From Actinomycetes bacterium (lineage in GTDB: Bacteria > Actinomycetota > Actinomycetes > Actinomycetales > Microbacteriaceae), in contig JAEYAG010000039.1 in the NCBI GenBank assembly GCA_023451265.1, positions 1-10,529 on the forward strand: a stretch of DNA of 10,529 bases, given 5' to 3'. This document shows, one piece after another, positions 6,027 through 10,529 of the stretch (positions are counted from its first letter, which is position 1; each line of letters begins with the position of its first letter). The notes under the pieces were generated by a model. It searched no databases and was not told where the DNA came from. It was given only the letters and a program-made list of their open reading frames with translations. Both the position numbers and the translations under genes were made by a program.

Positions 6027-6932
6027 GTGCGCGTCAAACGCCGACTCCGGCTCGCCGTCATCCCGATCGGGATCGCCACCGCGATCGCGCTCGCTGCCTG
6101 CACGCCGACCGAGCTGAACGGCTATCTGCCCGGCTTCACGGACGACGGTACCCAGGCGACCAACCACACCGAGATGGTGTCGGGCCTCTGGGTGAACTCC
6201 TGGATCGTGCTCCTCGCGGTCGGTGTCATCACGTGGGCGCTGATGGGCTGGGCGGCGATCGTCTACCGTCGCCGCCGCGGCCAGACCGGTCTGCCGGTGC
6301 AGCTGCGCTACAACATGCCCGTCGAGATCTTCTACACGGTCGTGCCGCTCATCCTCGTGCTCGGTTTCTTCGCCTTCACGGCGCGCGACCAGGCCATCCT
6401 CGAGACGCAGTACGACGACCCCGACGTCTGCGTCACCGCGATCGGTAAGCAGTGGGCCTGGGACTTCCAGTACAACGACGACACCGCCAACTGCGAGGCC
6501 GGTGACGACGCGGTGTGGACCATGGGTGTCCAGGCGCAGACCGACACGCAGGGCAACATCACCACCGAGCTGCCGACGCTGGTGCTGCCGGTCAACGAGA
6601 CCGTCAAACTCAAGCTCGTCTCGCGCGATGTCATCCACTCCTTCTGGATCATCGACTTCCTCTACAAGAAGGACATGTACATCGGCAAGGACAACTACTG
6701 GTCCTTCACGCCGACCCGCGTGGGCGAGTACGACGGCAAGTGCGCCGAGCTGTGCGGCCAGTACCACTCGATGATGCTGTTCAAGGTGAAGGTCGTCGAG
6801 CCGGCCGAGTACGAGCAGTACCTGGAGTCGCTGCGCGCGGCCGACCAGACCGGTGACATCAACGACGCGTACGACCGGCTGCAGAACCTCCCGGGCACGG
6901 GCGCATCCTCCGACTCCGAGGGAGAACACTGA
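6027..6932 (+). CDS. ctaC: Cytochrome c oxidase subunit II
   Basis: CtaC is the membrane-anchored subunit carrying the binuclear CuA centre that accepts electrons from cytochrome c and passes them to subunit I. The GTG at 6027, with AAAGG 6 nt upstream, gives 301 residues and a lipoprotein signal peptide: basic MRVKRRLR, a hydrophobic stretch, then lipobox LAAC with Cys25. Two membrane helices follow (about 54-76 and 98-117), then the extracytoplasmic cupredoxin domain. CuA ligands are complete: His204 in DVIHSFW, and Cys239, Glu241, Cys243, His247 and Met250 in CAELCGQYHSMM. The electron-entry aromatic stretch is WAWDF (143-147). Two extra cysteines, 135 and 156, flank this strand and could form a disulfide. 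The frame is open further upstream to a TTG at 5940, but that would bury the signal peptide. The gene overlaps ctaD by one base. Confidence 0.97.
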   Translation: MRVKRRLRLAVIPIGIATAIALAACTPTELNGYLPGFTDDGTQATNHTEMVSGLWVNSWIVLLAVGVITWALMGWAAIVYRRRRGQTGLPVQLRYNMPVEIFYTVVPLILVLGFFAFTARDQAILETQYDDPDVCVTAIGKQWAWDFQYNDDTANCEAGDDAVWTMGVQAQTDTQGNITTELPTLVLPVNETVKLKLVSRDVIHSFWIIDFLYKKDMYIGKDNYWSFTPTRVGEYDGKCAELCGQYHSMMLFKVKVVEPAEYEQYLESLRAADQTGDINDAYDRLQNLPGTGASSDSEGEH

Positions 6933-8698
6933 TGGCGACGACGACGATCCCCCTTCAGGCGGAGACCTCGGGGCGCCCCACCACTCTTCCGCCCCGCCAG
7001 GCCGCGCTCATGAGCTCGACCCGCGTGGAGCAGAAGGGCAACATCATCGTCAAGTGGATCACCTCCACTGACCACAAGACGATTGGGTACATGTACCTCA
7101 TCGCCTCGGTGCTGTTCTTCCTGCTCGGCGGCGTGATGGCGCTCATCATCCGCGCCGAGCTGTTCGAGCCTGGCATGCAGATCCTTCCCACGAAGGAGCA
7201 GTACAACCAGCTGTTCACGATGCACGGCACGATCATGCTGCTGATGTTCGCGACGCCGCTGTTCGCCGGCTTCGCCAACGCGATCCTCCCGCTGCAGATC
7301 GGCGCGCCCGACGTCGCCTTCCCGCGCTTGAACGCGTTCGCCTTCTGGCTGTTCCTCTTCGGCTCCCTCATCGCCGTCGCCGGCTTCCTCACCCCGCAGG
7401 GCGCCGCCGCATTCGGCTGGTTCGCCTATCAGCCGCTGGCCGGGGCGACGTTCTCGCCGGGTGCCGGTGGAAACCTGTGGATGCTGGGGCTCGGCATGTC
7501 GGGCTTCGGAACCATCATGGGTGCCGTCAACTTCATCACGACGATCATCACGATGCGCGCGCCCGGCATGACCATGTGGCGTCTGCCGATCTTCTCGTGG
7601 AACACGCTGGTCACCAGCATCCTCATCCTCATGGCCTTCCCGGTGCTGGCCGCCGCGATCCTCGCCGCTGCCGCCGACCGCGTGCTCGGCGCCCACATCT
7701 ACGACCCCGCCAACGGCGGCGTCCTGCTGTGGCAGCACCTGTTCTGGTTCTTCGGCCACCCCGAGGTGTACATCATCGCGCTGCCGTTCTTCGGCATCGT
7801 CTCGGAGATCTTCCCGGTGTTCAGCCGCAAGCCGATCTTCGGGTACAAGACCCTCGTCTACGCGACGATCGCCATCGCCGCCCTGTCGGTGTCGGTGTGG
7901 GCCCACCACATGTACGTCACCGGCTCGGTGCTGCTGCCGTTCTTCGCGCTGATGACGATGCTCATCGCGGTGCCGACGGGTGTGAAGATCTTCAACTGGA
8001 TCGGCACGATGTGGCGCGGCTCGGTGACGTTCGAGACGCCCATGGTGTTCGCGCTCGGCTTCCTCGTCTCGTTCGTCTTCGGCGGCCTCACCGGCGTCAT
8101 CCTCGCCTCGCCGCCGCTGGACTTCCACCTGTCGGACTCGTACTTCGTCGTCGCCCACTTCCACTACGTCGTGTTCGGCACGGTCGTGTTCGCGATGTTC
8201 GCCGGCTTCTACTTCTGGTGGCCGAAGTGGACGGGGCGCATGCTCAACGAGCGCCTCGGCATGGTCCACTTCTGGATGCTGTTCATCGGCTTCCACATGA
8301 CCTTCCTCATCCAGCACTGGCTGGGCGTGGACGGCATGGTGCGCCGCTACGCAGACTATGCCGCGGCCGACGGCTGGACCTGGCAGAACCAGGTCTCCAC
8401 CGTGGGTGCGATGCTGCTGGGCGCGTCGATGATCCCGTTCTTCCTGAACGTGTGGCTGACGGCCCGCAAGGCGCCGCGCGTCACCGTCAACGACCCGTGG
8501 GGCTACGGCGGGTCGCTCGAGTGGGCGACCAGCTGCCCGCCGCCGCGCCACAACTTCACGTCGATCCCGCGGATCCGCAGCGAGCGTCCCGCGTTCGACC
8601 TGAACCACCCCGAGGCGGCCGTGCCGGTCGGTGTCGGTCCTGCCAAGGACGCCCCCGACGCGCCCGTGGTCGATGTGGCCGATGGAGAGGTCAAGTAA
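6932..8698 (+). CDS. ctaD: Cytochrome c oxidase subunit I (aa3 type)
   Basis: CtaD is the catalytic subunit that reduces O2 to water and pumps protons. The 588-residue protein has the 12 hydrophobic helices of heme-copper oxidases, with a ~40-residue cytoplasmic N-terminus and ~75-residue C-terminal tail. Cofactor ligands are intact: His98 (TMHGT) and His411 for low-spin heme a, His409 (VAHFHYVV) for heme a3, and His276, His325 and His326 for CuB. Tyr280 in GHPEVY is the residue cross-linked to the CuB histidine. Asp127 (GAPDVAFPR) matches the D-channel entry, Glu278 is the gating glutamate that marks the A1 subfamily, and Lys352 (PTGVKIF) marks the K channel. The ATG shares one base with the ctaC stop (TGATG), with GGAG 7 nt upstream. 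ctaF follows directly after the stop. Confidence 0.98.
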   Translation: MATTTIPLQAETSGRPTTLPPRQAALMSSTRVEQKGNIIVKWITSTDHKTIGYMYLIASVLFFLLGGVMALIIRAELFEPGMQILPTKEQYNQLFTMHGTIMLLMFATPLFAGFANAILPLQIGAPDVAFPRLNAFAFWLFLFGSLIAVAGFLTPQGAAAFGWFAYQPLAGATFSPGAGGNLWMLGLGMSGFGTIMGAVNFITTIITMRAPGMTMWRLPIFSWNTLVTSILILMAFPVLAAAILAAAADRVLGAHIYDPANGGVLLWQHLFWFFGHPEVYIIALPFFGIVSEIFPVFSRKPIFGYKTLVYATIAIAALSVSVWAHHMYVTGSVLLPFFALMTMLIAVPTGVKIFNWIGTMWRGSVTFETPMVFALGFLVSFVFGGLTGVILASPPLDFHLSDSYFVVAHFHYVVFGTVVFAMFAGFYFWWPKWTGRMLNERLGMVHFWMLFIGFHMTFLIQHWLGVDGMVRRYADYAAADGWTWQNQVSTVGAMLLGASMIPFFLNVWLTARKAPRVTVNDPWGYGGSLEWATSCPPPRHNFTSIPRIRSERPAFDLNHPEAAVPVGVGPAKDAPDAPVVDVADGEVK

Positions 8699-9133
8699 GT
8701 GAAGACGAACGTCAACCTCTGGTGGATCCTCGCCGCGTTCTTCCTGCTGGTGACCGGGATCTACACCGGCTGGAACATCATCGAGCACTCCGATCGTCCG
8801 TGGTTCCACGCGATCGAGTGGGTCGGCACCGTTGCCCTGCTGTTCACCATGTTCATGTCGGTGATGATCGCCTTCTACGTCGACCGTGTGCACCGCGCGC
8901 AGGGCGGTGAGCTGCCCGAGGACGTCCTGACGGCGGACATCGACGACGGCGACCCCGAGATAGGCGAGTTCAGCCCGTGGTCGTGGTGGCCGCTCGTGCT
9001 CGCGCTGTCGGCATCCCTCGGCATCCTCGGCCTCGCGGTGGGCACCTTCCTGCTGCCCATCGGCCTCGCCGTCTTCGTCGTCGCGATCGTCGGCTGGGTG
9101 TACGAGTACTACCGCGGATACTTCGCACGCTGA
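8699..9133 (+). CDS. ctaF: Cytochrome c oxidase subunit 4, actinobacterial type
   Basis: CtaF is the small accessory subunit found in actinobacterial aa3 oxidases and in bc1-aa3 supercomplexes. The product has 144 residues with four predicted membrane helices: about 7-25, 41-60, 97-118 and 120-136. An acidic loop at 70-90 (ELPEDVLTADIDDGDPEIGE) joins the two helix pairs. The family N-terminus MKTNVNLWWILAAFF and C-terminus WVYEYYRGYF are recognisable. The GTG start follows the ctaD TAA with no gap, and the Shine-Dalgarno GGAGAGG ends 8 nt upstream inside ctaD, so translation is coupled. Subunit III (ctaE) and qcrCAB do not follow within the window. Confidence 0.93.
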   Translation: MKTNVNLWWILAAFFLLVTGIYTGWNIIEHSDRPWFHAIEWVGTVALLFTMFMSVMIAFYVDRVHRAQGGELPEDVLTADIDDGDPEIGEFSPWSWWPLVLALSASLGILGLAVGTFLLPIGLAVFVVAIVGWVYEYYRGYFAR

Positions 9134-9179
9134 TCGGTCGGCGGGTCGAGGCTTCGACGGGAACGGTGCAGGAACCATC

Positions 9180-9980
9180 GTGGTGATGGGTCTGTCGTTG
9201 CGCGCCGGCATCGCCAGCGACGTCGGCGAGTACCGCGAGACGAATCAGGATGCCGCCTTCGCGGCCTCGTGGGGAGCGGGTGTCGCGGACGGTGTCGGCG
9301 GCGGCCCGGCCGGTGATCTCGCCTCCGCGGCGCTTGTGCACCGTCTCGTCTCCGGCGGGGCGTCGGTAGCGGATGCCGCGGAGCTCGCCGTCCGCATCCG
9401 CGCCGCCAACTGGGACCTCGCCGCCCACGTGCGTCGCGATCCGGCCCTGGCCGGCATGGCCACGACGTTCACCGGCGTGTGGTTCACCCGTGCCGGTGCG
9501 CTCCTCCTCGCGCACACCGGCGACTCGCGCGCGTACCTGCTGCGGGAGGGGCACCTGACACGGCAGACCCGTGACGACTCGTTCGTGCAGGTTCTCGTCG
9601 AGCACGGGATCGTCCGTGAAGAGGATGCCATGACGCACCCGCGCCGCAACATCATCACCGCGTCACTCCGCGGCGACGCCGATGACCTGGTGCGGATCAG
9701 CACGCGCATCCCGGTGCGCCACGACCGTTGGCTGCTCTGCAGCGACGGGGTGAGCGACTACCTGCCGGATGACGCGATCGCGGCCGTCGTCGCGAGCGCC
9801 GACGATCCCGCTGTCGCGGCTCAGCTGGTGGTCGCCGCCGCGCTGCAGGCCGGGTCACGCGACAACGTCACGGCAGTCGTGGCCGACATCGTCGACGGCA
9901 CTTCGACGGGCGAGCCGCCGCTGTTCGGCGGGGCCGCCGCAGACCGCTTCAGGGAGAGCTTCGACGCCGTCGCCGGCTAG
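9180..9980 (+). CDS. PP2C-type serine/threonine protein phosphatase
   Basis: The enzyme would dephosphorylate Ser/Thr-phosphorylated proteins using two or three Mn/Mg ions. All metal-binding motifs of bacterial PP2C (PPM) phosphatases are present: YRETNQD (Asp24), VADGVGG (Asp37), AHTGDSRAYLL (Asp115), CSDGVSDYL (Asp189 and Asp193) and SRDNVTAVV (Asp228). The 266 residues cover one catalytic domain; there is no transmembrane helix or extracellular domain as in PstP, so it should be soluble. Three adjacent start codons (GTG 9180, GTG 9183, ATG 9186) are possible. AGGA at 9170-9173 lies 6 nt before the first, which I chose, but ATG 9186, giving MGLSLRAG, is equally plausible. It lies 46 bp after ctaF with no strong terminator between them, so read-through from the oxidase operon is possible. 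No partner kinase is visible. Its TAG stop overlaps a duplicated rhodanese tail. Confidence 0.92.
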   Translation: MVMGLSLRAGIASDVGEYRETNQDAAFAASWGAGVADGVGGGPAGDLASAALVHRLVSGGASVADAAELAVRIRAANWDLAAHVRRDPALAGMATTFTGVWFTRAGALLLAHTGDSRAYLLREGHLTRQTRDDSFVQVLVEHGIVREEDAMTHPRRNIITASLRGDADDLVRISTRIPVRHDRWLLCSDGVSDYLPDDAIAAVVASADDPAVAAQLVVAAALQAGSRDNVTAVVADIVDGTSTGEPPLFGGAAADRFRESFDAVAG

Positions 9981-10013
9981 CGCTGCTCGCGAACGACCAT
10001 CACCTGTGCGTCG
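9979..10013. repeat. Outer copy of 35-bp direct repeat (relic of rhodanese 3' end)
   Basis: This 35-bp sequence matches 10045-10079 at 34 of 35 positions (difference: G at 9982, T at 10048), with an offset of 66 bp. On the minus strand it reads DAQVMVVREQR followed by TAG, the same tail as the rhodanese, and in the same register because 66 is a multiple of three. It begins within the PP2C stop codon. Confidence 0.9.
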
Positions 10014-10044
10014 CCCTTCGACAGGCTCAGGGACCGCCGCGGTC
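10014..10044. repeat. Short interspersed repeat element between the duplicated tails
   Basis: The core TTCGACAGGCTCAGGGACC (10017-10035) is a sequence I recognise from memory as an abundant intergenic repeat in high-GC genomes, including Microbacterium-type actinobacteria. When translated it gives the tell-tale peptides SLSLSKG or PEPVEG. It usually occurs as facing pairs; here there is one arm. It runs into GACCGC-C-GCGGTC (10032-10044), a 6-bp inverted repeat that could act with it as a hairpin at the convergent gene ends. Confidence 0.6.
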
Positions 10045-10456
10045 AGCTCTGCTCGCGAACGACCATCACCTGTGCGTCGAAAACACGGGGGAGGGGGCCG
10101 GTGGCGTTCTCGGTCGGCAGGCCTTCCCGCACCCAGTACTCGTAGCCGCCGATCATCTCCTTGACGGCGTACCCGAGCCGGGCGAACTCGATCGCGCCCT
10201 TGGCTCCGGCGTTGCAGCCTGGGCTCCAGCAGTAGACGACCACCGTGGCCGCTCGGTCGATCTCGCGCGGTGCACGGGTGGCGATGTCGCGGTAGGGCAT
10301 GTGGACCGCGCCGCGCGCGTGCCCCTGCGCCCACGCGTCGTCGCTGCGGACGTCGACGAGGACGACGTCTTCGCCGGCGCGCTGGGCGGCATAGACGTCG
10401 GACGGGTCGGTCTCGTGGTCGAGTTTGGCGGAGAAGTAGGCGAGGGCGTCGGGCAT
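10043..10456 (-). CDS. Single-domain rhodanese (thiosulfate sulfurtransferase-like)
   Basis: The 137-residue protein is a single rhodanese domain that probably transfers sulfane sulfur via a persulfide on its active cysteine. Family features are visible in order: VVLVDVRSDDAWAQGHARGAVHMPYRDI (31-58), which includes the conserved DVR and GHARGA-type CH2A-like motif, and VVVYCWSPGCNAG (72-84) with catalytic Cys76 opening the loop and a second Cys81. GYAVKEMIGGYEYW (95-108) completes the fold. The CWSPGCN loop is typical of small bacterial rhodaneses. There is no signal peptide. The ATG is the reverse complement of 10454-10456, preceded by a candidate leaderless -10. The gene converges on the PP2C gene. 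Its last 35 bp are duplicated beyond its stop; read-through of the TGA would add a repeat-derived stretch and then DAQVMVVREQR. Its physiological sulfur donor and acceptor are unknown, and nothing nearby identifies them. Confidence 0.93.
   Translation of the reverse strand: MPDALAYFSAKLDHETDPSDVYAAQRAGEDVVLVDVRSDDAWAQGHARGAVHMPYRDIATRAPREIDRAATVVVYCWSPGCNAGAKGAIEFARLGYAVKEMIGGYEYWVREGLPTENATGPLPRVFDAQVMVVREQS
10045..10079. repeat. Inner copy of 35-bp direct repeat (functional rhodanese 3' end)
   Basis: This copy encodes the last codons of the rhodanese on the minus strand (DAQVMVVREQS, with the first base of the TGA at 10045). It pairs with 9979-10013. Confidence 0.9.
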
Positions 10457-10462
10457 GATCTC

Positions 10463-10468
10463 ACGCTA
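10463..10468 (-). promoter_or_regulatory. Putative -10 hexamer for leaderless rhodanese transcript
   Basis: On the minus strand TAGCGT fits TANNNT and ends 6 nt (GAGATC) before the rhodanese ATG. That short interval has no normally spaced Shine-Dalgarno sequence. No -35 is evident. The remaining bases to the window end (10469-10529) are GC-rich with no gene I can support. Confidence 0.5.
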
Positions 10469-10529
10469 CGACAACGACGAAGCGGCGCGGGGGCCCCGGA
10501 CCGGGCCGCCACCCCGCCTGCCGGCCACA

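Noticed and set aside
9011..9030. Tandem 10-bp repeat GCATCC(C/T)TCGG in ctaF
   Set aside because: It codes for a hydrophobic SASLGILG helix stretch and is explained by coding plus the GGATGC word bias; only two units.
9145..9158. Small inverted repeat GTCGA-GGCT-TCGAC between ctaF and PP2C
   Set aside because: A 5-bp stem with no T-run is too weak to call a terminator or operator.
6695..9211. Very long minus-strand open frame opposite ctaC, ctaD and ctaF
   Set aside because: It mirrors strongly coding plus-strand genes. The product is low-complexity (Arg, His, Glu, Asp-rich), as expected for an antisense frame in high-GC DNA, and has no family motif.
9979..10079. CRISPR-like array from the two direct repeats
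   Set aside because: Only two copies, one spacer, and the repeat is the coding end of the rhodanese; no cas genes.

Overview
The window looks like ordinary chromosomal core DNA from a high-GC actinobacterium. Base composition is very GC-rich (roughly 70% by eye) with strong third-position G/C. The oxidase is the actinobacterial type: a lipoprotein CtaC plus the actinobacteria-specific subunit CtaF. A DUF3043 membrane protein, a quinone-dependent PyrD and an hisD-nrdR pair fit Microbacteriaceae, most likely Microbacterium or a close relative. That family-level placement rests on remembered gene order and motif use, not on a search.

Left part (1-3197, all +): the 3' end of an unrecognised gene with an Ala/Pro-rich linker and a small beta-rich, SH3-like tail; hisD (histidine biosynthesis); nrdR (ribonucleotide reductase repressor), whose start codon overlaps the hisD stop; a 12-bp hairpin; and pyrD (pyrimidine biosynthesis). 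A 162-bp convergent gap separates pyrD from a minus-strand DUF3043 membrane protein (3360-3920).

Middle part (4007-9133, all +): an M20 metallodipeptidase divergent from the DUF3043 gene; a HesB/IscA-type iron-sulfur insertion protein (erpA) with its own -10 and a hairpin leader; then the tightly packed ctaC-ctaD-ctaF cluster for the aa3-type cytochrome c oxidase. ctaC and ctaD overlap by one base and ctaD and ctaF abut. Subunit III (ctaE) and the bc1 (qcr) genes are not in the window.

Right part (9180-10529): a soluble PP2C-type serine/threonine phosphatase on +, convergent with a minus-strand single-domain rhodanese. The junction between them is the most unusual place in the window. The last 35 bp of the rhodanese gene are duplicated, and the copies are separated by a 31-bp segment carrying a short repeat that I recognise as a common interspersed element of high-GC genomes. 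The outer copy still encodes the rhodanese C-terminus, in register, and its stop overlaps the PP2C stop in the palindrome CTAG.

Four genes (hisD, pyrD, dipeptidase, rhodanese) have a TANNNT hexamer 6-7 nt before their ATG, the layout expected of leaderless transcripts. I found no tRNA, rRNA, CRISPR array, transposase, phage gene or defence system, and no convincing new multi-gene system. The notable observations are regulatory and repeat-related.
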